Numbered from the stretch's first letter, positions 36,497 through 48,984 are shown. The stretch: 64,000 nt of DNA from Sipunculus nudus (GCA_026874595.1 CM049319.1:60028917-60092916); one strand, 5' to 3'. Notes: generated by a model not told the origin, from the letters alone. Translations and numbers: made by a program.

Positions 36497-38355
36497 TTTT
36501 TAGCTCAGCTGACTATAAGAAATCTGCATGAGCTATAGTCCGTCCGTCCGTCTGTCCGTCCGTCCGTAGATCTGGCACGTTTTGAAACCTTAAGACCTAG
36601 GAATCCAAAATTCGGCATAATGTTACATGTCCCTAAGATCTCCTACCAAGCCTAAAAATGGGTCTTTGCGACTTCGTTCCTTTGAGAAATTAAGGAAAAA
36701 CCTCGATTTGTTATTAAAATCCTATTTTCACACTTCAGGACTGCCTAATATCAAAACCACTCATCTGTTTTTCCTCATATTTACCATGAATATTCCTCTA
36801 TATAGTTCCTGTGTACAAGTCTGATAAGTATACTTCAAGTTATGGGCCTGAACATAATGGACAAAAATCAGGAAAAATATTAACTCACTTTACATGAAAA
36901 ATTTTGAGACTAGAGTCTATTTTCCCAAGTATATAACTATGTTAAGATAATTAAGATTCAATTGTTTTTTCCAAAATTAGAATTTGTAAATTTTTAAGTT
37001 ATTAGTATAAAAATAAATTCAGTAACTTAAATTTTGCCCAACTTTGACCATGGCACTTATTTTTCCTGTAAGTACTATTGATTTAATTTCCACAGCATGT
37101 AAACATAAGTATTTAATTTGTTTAAATCTGAAATTTGAAAATAAAAGCTTGAAAATTAGACTAGTTATGATTTTTTTCTTGAGGCTCTATTGTAGTCATT
37201 TGCTTTGATTATAGATTAAAGATGCAGGGTCCCACTCCAGGTCACTGGAAGTCAGCTCTTCCAGAGTTTCTGATTTGTTATAGTCACTGGGGGAGATCCC
37301 CTGCTGTGACAGGTATACAGTTATTCTCATATCCCCCCCCCCCGCAAACCCAACCCACCAAGAGTTATGCAGTAATTGTTATTGTTTTCACTGTATCTCC
37401 TTAAATGTAATGCTGTTTCCACTGCAATATGCAAAAAAATTTCCTTGAAAAAAATAATTCAAGGTGTAATCCAGAAGATGCCATGTTGTGTTAATGTAGC
37501 ATTTTTAAAGAAATCAGTTTTCTTTAAAATGATTATAACAAATATAATTAAACCCATCAGTATGCTTAAATTTATAAAATATGAAGCACATTATGGATAA
37601 ATAAAGACACAATTTAAAATTGTGAAATCTAAATCAAGTATTATTTTTATATATTTATTGTTTTGCAGATTAAAAGATATTTTTTTGTGGTAAAAAATAA
37701 ATAAACATTTATATGCATGATGTGGTGTTTTCTGACAAGATTGATATTTATGATGATGCAATTGAGAATTATGAAACAACTTTTATATTCAAATATATAT
37801 GTTATATTGGAAATGTATAGAAATATAAATTATAATAAAAAAATAATAAGATAAAAAAAATCAGGATCTAATACAAACATTTGTTCATTAATAATTTTCC
37901 TGCCTCAGCAGAATTGGAGATCAGCTTTATTTGCCCTGTATGTTTGTTGTTAATTAGTTATATTTGAACTGTATACATTTCATAAAATAAACAAATACAT
38001 AGGTATTTAATAATATATATTATACAAAAAAAATTGATTCAATTGAACAAATGTGTAAACTACTGAAATGTCAACAGTTAACCAAAAAGCCAACTAATGA
38101 TCATGGTAAAAGTACAGATCATTTGTTCACAAACTGCTCACATGCTTTAGTTTCAACATTAGGAAACACATGGTCAGGTCACAAAAATATTATTTGCAAC
38201 AATTTCTTGCTAATCAATATAAACCAATCATATAAACTAACCATGGCCTATATTACCTCTTCCTCTTACACTTTATCTCCGTTTGATATTATTTTAGATT
38301 TTTACCTTCAAGGTCAACTTCAGCTGAGCAGAGTGACCCATGGGTCCCTTGTTTA
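36497..38355 (+). repeat. AGCTCAGCTGA-family repeat, most complete copy (1.86 kb)
   Basis: It runs from TTTTAGCTCAGCTGACTATA through GTCCGTCCGTCCGTAGATCT, GGCACGTTTTGAAACC, GACTTCGTTCCTTTGAGAAA and a poly-C block near 37335. It ends with GTCAACTTCAGCTGAGCAGA and CCCATGGGTCCCTTGTTT. No ORF above about 100 residues and no transposase or RT motif is visible, so this family looks non-autonomous. The start contains GCTCAGCTGA and the end contains its inverted form TCAGCTGAGC, a short imperfect terminal symmetry. Confidence 0.7.
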
Positions 38356-38616
38356 ATACATGTATTAGATCATTAAAATACATGGATCAGAACATCTAGT
38401 AAATTATACAATAAAGAATTTGAGATGGGTATGTTAAATACTTATTAACTGAAATAAAAACATCAATTGTTTGAATTCATATCAACCTTTACAATAAAAA
38501 CAAAGGTTTATATAATATAATGTGACCACTGAAACCTGAAGGAATCAATGAACACTACTTCCTATGATGTGTATTGCAAGGCCATGCCAGCACTAGCCAC
38601 GACAGGTTATGTAATA
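38356..38616. other. No feature seen
   Basis: Short AT-rich spacer between two repeats. Confidence 0.5.
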
Positions 38617-40629
38617 CACTCTTAGAAATAAGGGTTCACCGGGCATCCCTGGGGAACTCTGTAGTTTCAGGTGAAACTTGGTGGTTCTGTTTGCGCTAAA
38701 ATGGTTCTGTGCAAGCGACAGCGTTCTCTTCAATAAAGCAAGTTACACAGCCACCTGGAGGGTTCCGTGGAGTCATATGACCTTTTGCGCACGATACAAG
38801 ATACCCGTGTTTACTTTGCTGCAAGAAGCTGAATGTGGAAAGGGCACAGCACTGAAGAATATTTGAAAATCAGATAAGTATAAGATCATTTAACTAACAG
38901 AAACTATTTTATCTTGATTCATAAAATTGTTGGAAGCAGACCTGACTGTAATATTTAATTATCAGCAGGTTTATCTGGTGGACTGGCTTTAATTGTCTAT
39001 CTGTTGTACTGGTCAGCCCTGGCCATTGGTACCCTTAATAGACCCGAAATGACAAGATGGCCGGTATCCTGCTGGAGGGATACATACACGGCCCACTAGT
39101 AGAGTGAAGATTCAGGAGGTCGGACTTGTTTATAGCTGGCCTGTACATATGACAATGACATTGCTGTGTATACAGTTTGTTTCAATGAAGACCAAGCTTG
39201 GCCTGCTGTACAGCGAATACCTTGAGAATACCTTCCCATGCAGACAACATTCACTTTTGACTTTTCCAACATGATTGACCAGTTGGCTTTCTTACAGCAG
39301 AACATAATGTGACCAAATTTCATTATGTGCAGAACATAATTTATTCGAAATGTAATAGAAATATTAATTGAAGAAAATGTGGTTACAATAAGTGACCAAT
39401 TTTAAGATATAAACACAGTAGAAAGTGGGCCTTGATTTCTACCAAAAATGCTGTCTCAAATATTTTAGGGAATTAATACAGTACCACAAAATATCATGGT
39501 TCTTATAAGGACGCCCTCCCCCTTGTGTTCCATGTTATGAAAAAATAAATAATAAATAAATATTAATGATTACAAAATATATTATTTGAATGTAAATACT
39601 ATTTATTTTGTTGCCTTTAATTTTTTCACACATATATTCTTTTTAACTTGCTTAATGGCTTGGCCAGAGATCTCAAAGAATATGGTGCAATAGTGATGAC
39701 ATTTTACAAGTTGCTTCAAATTTGTACAAGAATAAACAATTAATTTCCCAACAAAATCATGCTCAGGTTTGCAATTCATTTTGATCTCCTATATATCCAT
39801 TGTTTGATTAAAATGGTGCCATCTGAAACTTTATTTTTTTTAACAATTACAGGCTACATTAGCTCATCATTCAGCATTTTGCCTTGGAAAATGAAATCAT
39901 GATTTTTCATTTTCTGTTATCATGCAGAGTTTCAATTGAATTAGCCAACAAGATTTTTTTATCATTTGGGGGGGGGGGGGGGTATAAGTATGAAATTGAA
40001 TAAAGGTTTATGCAGACAATTATTCATAAATTCCTGAAATTTGAAATACATTTCTCCAAAAATGTTACAAACAATTGTGTAAATGATAGACGCTAATATA
40101 ATGTGGAGCGTTATGACAATGGGTCACATATTTCTATGTAATTAAGGCATGATATATATGTAAATGAAAACACTGATTCGTAGGTAACTCCATTGATTTA
40201 AATAAAAAAAATGATGTCACAATTCACGCCGACTCAATCTGAATAAATATTGTTCTATATTTTCAGGGTGAGTGAAGACTCTTCGCCTTAAACAAAAGCC
40301 CAATTATGCAGTATGAAGAGCTGAAGACGACATGTTGAAATTTGTCATGGTAGTAGTATCAAAGCAAATTATCTTGCCAAGTGCCAAAACGCATGCAGCA
40401 TTTATAAAAACAACAACAAAAATCACAGCAACAAGAAAACCAGCTCTGAGCAGATTGTCATAAACTATTCATTTATTAAATATTTTATGATTGTCTATAA
40501 CATGTTTCATTTGTCCAAGACCGATATGACCAGCTTTATTATCTTCTTGAAGTCATCAGATTTTTATTATAAAATGAAGTTTGGCACATGCATTTTGTGT
40601 ATGTGTGAGGCCAGCGCATTAACTGTTAA

Positions 40630-40985
40630 TGTCTATCAGGTAGTGAAGGCAGGCACATACTGAGTGAAAGCAACCAAATTTCCCCTTGATATCTAAAAGG
40701 GAGCGAAGGTAGGCACATTCACATCGAGTTTGAAGCCAGCCACATTTGCTGTTGATATTCAGCTGTGAGTGAAGGCAGGTACACATTTCACCTGATATCT
40801 AATAGGTAGTGAAGGTTGGCACATTCACATCGAGTGTGCAGCCAGCCACATTCGCTGTTTTTTTATCTAATAGGTACTCATTTCACCTGATATCTAATAG
40901 GTAGTGAAGGTGGGCACATTCACATCGAGTGTCAATGTGTGCAGCCAGCCACATTCGCTGTTTTTTTATCTAATAGTGAGTAAGG
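40630..40985 (+). repeat. Degenerate tandem repeat, ~60-100-bp units
   Basis: About five units share ATCTAATAGGTAGTGAAGG, GGCACATTCACATCGAGTGT, and GCAGCCAGCCACATTCGCTG. The last two units are nearly identical and about 94 bp apart. Confidence 0.65.
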
Positions 40986-41318
40986 TAGTCATACACATTG
41001 CGTATAGCTAAACTCATTATAGATTCGGTTAATATATTTATTTCTTTATTTAGAAATCTGTTTAATAATGTTAATTAGCACATTTCAATCACTTTGAGTT
41101 TTGTCATTTGAAACAATTTTATTATTTTTACATCAATAACACTTTATTCAAAAGAACTTTGTAAAAGTACTGGGCTTTTAATTTGAGAATGTCCCATCCA
41201 GTAATTCAAAAGAGAATAATATTACAAATACAGTATTTATTACAAGTAAAAATGTCAAGTCAGATTCATCTAACTGCTTTGTCTTACAATTGAAAATTTT
41301 AATTTTCTCTTTGACAGG

Positions 41319-41487
41319 CTATATGCAGTCGGTTGATATTAACCTACGATGTCCTGCCATATGCTGCCAAATCAACAATGATGCTGGTGTTACAGAACCG
41401 ATAGCAGCAGAATCCTGTTATGCTTTCATCTTTGCTGATAGTATTCACGGAGAAAACGGGTGCAGAGCTAGGTTTAAACGAATATGA
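41319..41487 (+). CDS. Weak candidate exon, function unknown
   Basis: A good acceptor (TTTCTCTTTGACAG) precedes a frame of 56 codons to the stop at 41487. The frame starts GYMQSVDINLRCPAICCQ and is cysteine-rich at first. A polyadenylation-type AATAAA lies near 41784. No family is recognised, and the region sits inside a repeat element, so this may be a spurious frame. Confidence 0.2.
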
Positions 41488-42335
41488 AACTTGATGGCTG
41501 CGTATATTGCATTATAAGCCTTGAACTGGACCAAGCAGGACCAACTGTTCAGGAGTTTTACAGTTAAATGTGTAAAGGGAAATAGAAAACCTATTCTATA
41601 AAGTTACTGCAGCATAAACTTTGAAGCACACAATTATGACTTTACAAGAGGAAATACCAATTTTAGGATTTCTGAAGTAGTCTGTGTCACCATTCTAAGA
41701 GAGAGATCCTGAATGATACATGCAATCATTTGCTTGTTCCGAAATGCACAGATGTAGTATATGATTTGCTTTGTTTAAATTAAAATAAAGTATGTTTACC
41801 CCCGTATTTTATTCTTGTTTTTTTTTTCACAGTTACTATCCATTTGATTAAAAAAAGCGTCCCCCATTAAAGTGTTATAATGTCCAAGTGGAAAGACATG
41901 TCAGTTTAGGGCATACCTCCGCCAAGGAAAAGGAATCGTACAAGATCCGCTCCTTTATCTCAACCTGCAGTGAATTTGAATTGGTCCTATCTGGTTTCGG
42001 TGTAATAGGTTCACCCAGAATATGTATAAACTTTCAAAGTTCCTGTTGGAACAAATAAGTCAAGGAACCCAGTTAATGTCTGTAGAACCATTCCTGGTTA
42101 ATTTAAAAAAGGACCTTAATACTGGTTTTGTAAAGACCCAGCGGAAGTAATTAGCACCATACAAGGTTCCTCAAGGAACCAAAAACGTATTTACAGAACC
42201 GGAAAGGTTCCTCAGGAAACCCCTTTTGAGGGTTCCAGAAGGAACCTACATTCAGGGTTCCTCAGGGAACCAAGATTGGTTCCAAATATGTGACAAGCCA
42301 AAGAACCAAATTGGGTTCTACTTAGAACCTTTTTT

Positions 42336-42546
42336 CAGCTCAGCTGACTGTAAGTCATCTGAGCTGGAGCGATCACTCTTTTTTTATCACTCTTATTCCT
42401 TACTCATCAATACAAACCTAGCATGTCAGCCAACCATGGCCTATGTTTCCTTTTTCTCCAAGACATCGCTATTTGTTATTATTATAGATTTTTATCTTCC
42501 TGGTCAACTTCAGATGAGCACCGTGACACATAGGTCCCTTGTTTTA
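42336..42546 (+). mobile_element. Short internally deleted AGCTCAGCTGA-family copy
   Basis: At 211 bp it keeps both family ends, AGCTCAGCTGACTGTAAGTC at the start and GTCAACTTCAGATGAGCACC with AGGTCCCTTGTTTT at the end, and has lost almost the whole interior found in the 1.86-kb copy. This is the usual form of a MITE-like deletion derivative. The 107-residue frame across it and the previous repeat (42226-42549) is chance. Confidence 0.65.
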
Positions 42547-42998
42547 TAGTCCCGCCATTAGTCATTAGTATAATTTCTTGCAGACAAGATAAATTTATCA
42601 TATAAAGTATTGTATTTTTACCCTCAAATGTGAAACAAGTTGATCCCACCCAATTCTTGAACGAGGTTAATTCTGAGGAAATCTATGGTAATTCTGACTC
42701 CTGTCACATATGAGTTACTGAAGATTTTTCCTCAGATTTGACACAAGATTTTTCCTTCAAGTGTTAGAAGTGTTTGAAAACTGATGACTTTTGACCTTGA
42801 TCTTCAAGATCTAATCTACAGAAATCTAGGATGATTGCATGTAACCCCCTATCTTTTGAGACATTTTCTTTAACATTTGGGGGAGGCCCATTGGGATTGG
42901 AGACATTTATATCTTAAACAAAGCCATACTACTGATTTTTTTTCTTTTATCATGTGTAAATAATTTTCACAAAACCAATAACGGCTGTTTTGTTTTAG

Positions 42999-43114
42999 CT
43001 TGTGTGAAGACATTTAACAAAGAAGATCGAATAACGCCCAGAAGAGCCAGAGAGGATGTTTCTAACATCTTTCCTATCAGAAGTGTCCAGACAAAAAGAG
43101 GTCTTTTTGGCTAA
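42999..43114 (+). CDS. Candidate last coding exon, gene unknown
   Basis: A polypyrimidine stretch and acceptor (CTGTTTTGTTTTAG) precede an exon that opens with two bases of a split codon (phase 1) and reads 37 codons to TAA at 43112. The residues, CVKTFNKEDRITPRRARED then VSNIFPIRSVQTKRGLFG, are mixed in composition and look like real protein. AATAAA follows at about 43229, roughly 115 bases after the stop. Upstream exons are not identified; the spliceable GC-rich block at 31890-32025 is one possible 5' partner. I do not recognise the protein. Confidence 0.4.
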
Positions 43115-43285
43115 TGTTAATACGGGACTGAGGTGGGCAGCAAATAAATGAAAGGAGTAGTAATCCAATATCAGATATATCGTATGTCACATTCAGTACA
43201 ACCTGACATACTGTGAAACATTAGAAATAAAAGTTATAATTTTATATGTCTTTTCTGATTTGGATGTTATGTATGTTGGGGGTTG

Positions 43286-43352
43286 GTGTGTATGTGTGTG
43301 TGAGAGAGAGAGAGAGAGTGAGACAGACAGACAGACAGACAGACAGAGAGAA
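43286..43352. repeat. (GT)n(GA)n(GACA)n compound microsatellite
   Basis: GT, then GA, then repeated GACA units, directly before the 180-bp satellite. Confidence 0.9.
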
Positions 43353-43355
43353 AGA

Positions 43356-45210
43356 GGTGTCATGGTGATATCACAAAATGATCACCATATGTGACCTCAA
43401 GCATGTGACATCTCTGTGACATCAAGAGAGAGCGAACCAGGTGAAATTACAGTATCACCATGTGACCTAAGCATGTGACACCACTATGTCACCAGTGTGA
43501 GGTTACAAAATTCATGTCACAGTGAGGTCACAGCATGAGGTCTGTGTGAGCTAATCTGTGATTTAGTGGTGAAATAAGCATGTGACGTCTTTGTGACATC
43601 GAGATAGACAGATCATGGTGAAGTCACATGTGATCACCATGTGACCTAAACTTGTGACATCACTGTGTCACCAGTGTGAGGTTACAAAATTCATGTCACA
43701 GTGAGGTCACAGCATGAGGTCTGTGTGAGCTTATCTGTGACGTCGTCATGACATCAGCGTGTGACATCTATGTGACATCGAGATAGACAGATCATGGTGA
43801 AGTAACAGTATAATCACCATGTGACCTAAGCTTGTGACATCACTGTGTCACCAGTGTGAGGTTACAAAATTCATGTCACAGTGAGGTCACACGATGAGGT
43901 CTGTGTGAGATTATCTGTGATGTCGTGGTGACATCAACATGTGACATCTCTGTGACATCGAGAGAGACAGATCATGTTGATGTCACAGTATAATCAACAT
44001 ATGACCTAAGCTTGTGACATCACTGTGTCACCAGTGTGAGGTTACAAAATTCATGTCACAGTGAGGTCACAGCATGAGGTCTGTGTGAGCTTATCTGTGA
44101 TGTTGTGGTGACATCAGCGTATGACATCTCTGTGACATCGAGATAGACAGATCATGGTGAAGTCACAGTATGATCATCATGTGGCCTAAGTATGTGACAT
44201 CACTGTGTCTCCAGTGTGAGGTTACAAAATTCATGTCACAGTGAGGTCACAGCATGAGGTCTGTATGATCTAATCTGTGATGTCGTGGTGACATCAGCAT
44301 GTGACATCTCTGTGACATCGAAATAGACAGATCAGGGTGAAGTCACAGTATAATCACCATGTGACCAAAGCGTTTGACATCACTGTGTCACCAGTGTGAG
44401 GTTACAAAATTCATGTCACAGTGAGGTCACTGCATGAGGTCTGTGTGATCTAATCTGTAATGTCGTGGTGACATCAGCATGTGACATCTCTGTGACATCG
44501 AGATAGACAGATCATGGTGAAGTCACAGTATAATCACCATGTGACCTAAGCGTTTGACATCACTGTGTCACCAGTGTGAGGTTACAAAATTCATGTCACA
44601 GTGAGGTCACTGCATGAGGTCTGTGTGATCTAATCTGTGATGTCGTGGTGATATCAGCATGTGACATCTCTGTGACATCGAGATAGACAGATCACGGTGA
44701 AGTAACAGTATAATCACCATGTGACCTAAGCGTGTGACATCACTGTGTCACCAGTGTGAGGTTACAAAATTCATGTCACAGTGAGGTCACACGATGAGGT
44801 CTGTGTGATCTAATCTGTGATGTCGTGGTGATATCAGCATGTGACATCTCTGTGACATCGAGATAGACAGATCACGGTGAAGTAACAGTATAAACACCAT
44901 GTGATCTAAGCGTGTGACATCACTGTGTCACCAGTGTGAGGTTACAAAATTCATGTCACAGTGAGGTCACAGCATGAGATCTGTGTGAGCTAATCTGTGA
45001 TGTCGTGGTGACATCAGCATGTGACATCTCTGTGACATCAAAAGAGAGAGATCAGCATAAAGTCACAGTATGATCACCATGTGACCTCAGCATGTGACAT
45101 CACTGTGGTACCAGTGTTAGGTTACAGATTTCATGTCACAGTGAGATCACACGATGAGGTCATGTGATATAATCTGTGATGTCATTGTGAGATCACCGTG
45201 ATGTCAAATT
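43356..45210 (+). repeat. 180-bp satellite array, about ten units
   Basis: GTTACAAAATTCATGTCACA recurs at 43502, 43681, 43861, 44041, 44221, 44401, 44581, 44761 and 44941 (and GTTACAGATTTCATGTCACA at 45121). Eight of nine intervals are exactly 180 bp and the first is 179. Units include GTGACATCACTGTGTCACC, TGTGACCTAAG and GTGGTGACATCAGC. The array fades into single-copy DNA on the right (CGTGATGTCAAATTCCCGAC). No coding potential. Its word content resembles the 112-bp satellite. Confidence 0.92.
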
Positions 45211-45238
45211 CCCGACTGGGGTACTAACAGATTTCGCA

Positions 45239-45260
45239 AAAAAAAAAAAAAAAAAAAATA
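45239..45260. repeat. Poly-A tract
   Basis: A run of about 20 A just after the satellite. Confidence 0.85.
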
Positions 45261-45773
45261 TGCTAAAAAATATTATTTTTTTCCTAATTGCATCATTAAA
45301 TGGGTTTCAGGCTACAAGTACGTATAAGTTTCGTATATTATACAGTGTATATTCCATACCTATATAATTGGCTTGTTTTAACTTGCTTATTCTTAGCGAC
45401 AGCTTGTCACCCCAAACGTCGATTTTAGATGAACTGAAGACGATGGGGTGACAGTACAAGCTATTGGGTTCGCATCAATTCTAGTATGTGCAGATGTGCA
45501 CGCCATTTCTGACACTACTTTTTCATTTTCATCTACATATCGAACTGTCATTTTCCTGAATTAAGACAAAAAGTGACGTTTTTCTGTTGGGGAAAATAAT
45601 AATGATTACATCCACGGTTGACTTACGTGCATTCGTGCAGCAGTTTTTAATTCTGAGGCTGGTTTTACTCGAAAAACTCGTCTCCACGGTCTGTCAGCGG
45701 GAGAACCATAACTTCCGGTAGGGGATTTCCAAACGGCTATGTGTAAAACTCGAAAGTCCGAAGTCGGAAGCAA

Positions 45774-45951
45774 GGCTTTTTTTTTAAAACACTGATCGAA
45801 GCATAATTAAAATGCTACTACATCAATGGAAAGTATCTTTTTATTTTTATTGATAGAATAAGGATTTTTTTTTAAAACAATGATCGAAGCATAATTAAAA
45901 TGCTACTACATCAATGGAAAGTATCTTTTTATTTTTATTGATAGAATAAGG
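45774..45951 (+). repeat. 88-bp direct duplication
   Basis: TTTTTAAAACACTGATCGAAG through GATAGAATAAGG is present twice in tandem with only a base or two changed. Confidence 0.9.
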
Positions 45952-47445
45952 TCTTTTCAAACATTATGTAAAAAATCAAAGTTATCCATCCGAAGTTATA
46001 GACTATTTTTTGCTCGGAAATGGTCCAAATGTGTAAAACTCGGAAGCCAGTAATGGCTAATGCAATGGTCATATCGTCAGCAAACGTGTCAAACATTTTC
46101 AGTTTCTTCAATATCATATATTTTTCATAAACTCAATCTGTTTTGTAACATTCATGTTTTTTTATAATATAGTATATTGATATTTTCATTTTGTAAAACA
46201 CGATTATTTTAACTCATCAATATTTTACGCTTTTACCGTATTTTATGTTGGTGGAAACATGAAAATAATAAAGGTTTGATAATATTTTATTCACGTTACA
46301 AATGTGCCCCTATAAAAATCACCCTGATAATATCATAGAAACTTAAACAGAAAATTTGACAGAACCAAAAAACGTCCAGTTAATGTTTTTACAACTTATT
46401 TCGAACAAAATATTTTATTTTTAATGTATAAATTGAAAAACCTTTTCCTCTTCCATTGACCAAATAATTTCATTAGGATTATCAATCTCTTAAACTCTTA
46501 TCTATTATGTAATATTTTTTATGCCAAATTATATTTTACATTTCATGGTCCGGTTGCACACATTGATTTTTATATATATTATGTAAACAAAATTGTAATT
46601 TCTTATCGAGATCCTTGTAATCGTACAGTAATGTGAAGTTGAAGGGAGCACATTCTGGTTAGATGCCCTTATCATGCACATATTATAACGTTTGAGAGTG
46701 AAATCAGTTGCAAAAATACTTTAATATATTAATAAATATCCATATATTTGAAGTTGAAATGTGATGTTGAAACATCAGGGGTGAAATTGTTATAATATAA
46801 ATATCAAGATTGATAAAGTTTAAAAATAAGAGTAAAAAACTTGAAAAAGAATTAATTTTAGTTTTCAAAAAAATTGCTTAAATTCACAAATCCATCAGAT
46901 TTTATAATAACACATGTATTAGTATGTTATATATTATCTGGACTGTTGTATCCCTTTTCTAAGATATAAATTTAACACTTTTTTAATACGTTGAACTATA
47001 ACATATTGAAAGACATGTATGTTTGTTCCAGCGATGACCTACTGGGATATATTGAATTTTCATATTTGTTCAACGTATAGAAAATATATTACTGTTTTTA
47101 TTTTGAATGACATCGTTATTTATAACTGTATTTCTAATGCCGTATTAGGGTTTATTATACCATACTTATTATTCAGTGGTGCATCCATAGATGGCGCAAG
47201 CCCGTTCAGACGTAATATCTCTCATTTTATCGAGTTCTTTTTCCATTTATTCGTAATCAATTTTCATTTCTTTTCCGGATTACATTTTTATTCCCTAGCA
47301 ATTCATAATTATATTTATTACTTTCCAATTCATAAGTTGGTGATTTACTCCACTGAGAGAGCATCCAAATATATACTAGTATATTGAGAGAGGAAGTCCT
47401 TCCGTTATCACACTTACTTCGGTAATAACACCGACGAATCCCAAT

Positions 47446-47466
47446 CCCCCCCCCCCCCCCCCCCCC
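47446..47466. repeat. Poly-C tract
   Basis: A 21-base C run. The minus-strand frame 47414-47704 reads it as poly-Gly and is not credible. Confidence 0.9.
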
Positions 47467-47934
47467 ATCGCATTACCGTGTGAGTCATGCACGTTCTCCC
47501 CACAGAGCTCAGCTCGGGATGGGATCGACCGTGAAAAATTTCACGGCTCCTCGGTTGATACTCAAGACTCCCGCACTGTGCTCTGCTGTCCGAGCCTGTG
47601 CGCTCACAGATCACAAATGTCGGTAAAATGCAAAGATTGTCATAAGACTTAAACATATCAATTATTTTACAACGAGTACTACATTTAAATACTAGTAGTG
47701 ACATTTGCCAGTTATAAATGTACAGACGCGCATTTCATCATTGACATTAACATGTTACGAACTTTTTAATATTCTGACTTTCCAGTTTCACCGTCATTTT
47801 ACAGAAATATAAATATTAAAGCCCAACAACCTAATGTTTGAATACATTGTTCAAAAACATTTAGAAGAATAGTTGCGGAACAGAAAATCCTCATAATCTT
47901 GAGATGGGGTGAAATATATTACGTGAAAATACAC

Positions 47935-47936
<2 letters not shown>

Positions 47937-47981
<45 letters not shown>
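47937..47981. repeat. (TA)n microsatellite
   Basis: About 45 bp of TA. Confidence 0.9.
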
Positions 47982-47986
<5 letters not shown>

Positions 47987-48984
47987 TTTACAAATAAAAA
48001 AAATTAAGAACCTATAGTTTTCCGATTATGTATCATGTATTGTATTATACACTCATTAAAAGCAGAATCATGCATAAGCAATTTTAATATATGCATGCAA
48101 CTATAATTATAATGAAACTGCATTTGGGCTGTGGCTCTTAACTGACTACAAGTTAACCAGTGGGTCTCTGTGACTTCCGAGTTATACACATTGGATAACA
48201 TCCAAACACTTCTGACTGACTTCCGAGATGGCTTCCGAGCACAAAATCTTCCATAACGTTCAGATTAAACAATGGATAACTATTATTCTTCACAGAATAA
48301 TAATAAAGATCTTATTCTATTGGGGGAAAACAAAACGGTATTGAAGCGTTAGCATTTTGTATATGCTTTAAACTGCCTTCGTTGGTTTCCGGCTTCCGGC
48401 TTCCGACTTCCAAGTTTCCATACACAACCGCGCCATGACACATTTAGTTTTGAATGAGAAGGACCGCTTCACGTGAATCGGTGCCACAGTGATGAAAGGA
48501 GGTAATAAATGTAATTATTTTTGTGTAACAACACTTTTTCTTTGATATTAAGCACATATAATACGACTATATAAGCCTGTGATGCAAAATAATACCAGAC
48601 AGGAAATACTTTGATCCGACCCTTAGAATGGGCGTTCTGTTGTGACTGCCATCATGACTCCAGGCCCTATCAGTTTATTTCCGAAGGCCTGAGTGTCATG
48701 TTGTCATGGCTAGCTTATTCTTAACTTAATAAGTTTAAATGCTCATTTGAAAACTGATTTTTTTACAGTATTTTATTTCAGTTAAAAATGATGGTGTTTT
48801 ATTATGCTTTTGCTCATATCCATTATTCTATAATCTGAGGGTTTCTTATTTTTCAGCGGATATACTTACATGCATATTACAGCCACTTAGTTGAAATACT
48901 GAAACTTTTAGAAGTACGTGTTTTTGATCATGAGAGGCTCCTGCATAATTCATGTGGTCCATCAAAGTGCACAGTCAACACGAC

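Larger units (their letters stand above)
38617..42335. mobile_element. CACTCTTAGAAATAAGGGTTC-ended repeat element
   Basis: The left end is CACTCTTAGAAATAAGGGTT, followed by repeated GGTTC blocks. The right end is built of GGTTCCT/AGGAACC inverted pairs and closes with GGGTTCTACTTAGAACCTTT. The ends are complementary in style (AAATAAGGGTTC against GAACCTTTTTT), as in an inverted-repeat element that folds back. The last bases expected on the right (CTAAGAGTG) are replaced by the AGCTCAGCTGA-family copy that starts at 42336. The inside holds a tandem repeat at 40630-40985 and no recognisable transposase. Confidence 0.5.
45737..48430. mobile_element. Possible 2.7-kb inverted-repeat element
   Basis: The left edge reads ATGTGTAAAACTCGAAAGTC, then CGAAGTCGGAAGC. 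The right edge, reverse-complemented, reads TTGTGTATGGAAACTTGG, then AAGTCGGAAGC. Additional partial copies lie inside: GTGTAAAACTCGGAAGCC at 46031 and, inverted, GACTTCCGAGTTATACACA near 48171. The iterated subterminal motif suggests a non-autonomous transposon. Limits and target duplication are not resolved. Frames inside (47019-47387, 47414-47704) have no recognisable motif. Confidence 0.35.

Noticed and set aside
42226-42549. 107-codon frame as a gene
   Set aside because: It spans the junction of two repeat elements.
47019-47387. 122-codon hydrophobic frame
   Set aside because: AT-rich codon content, Phe/Ile/Tyr excess and no motif. I could not tell it from chance, despite looking like a membrane protein.
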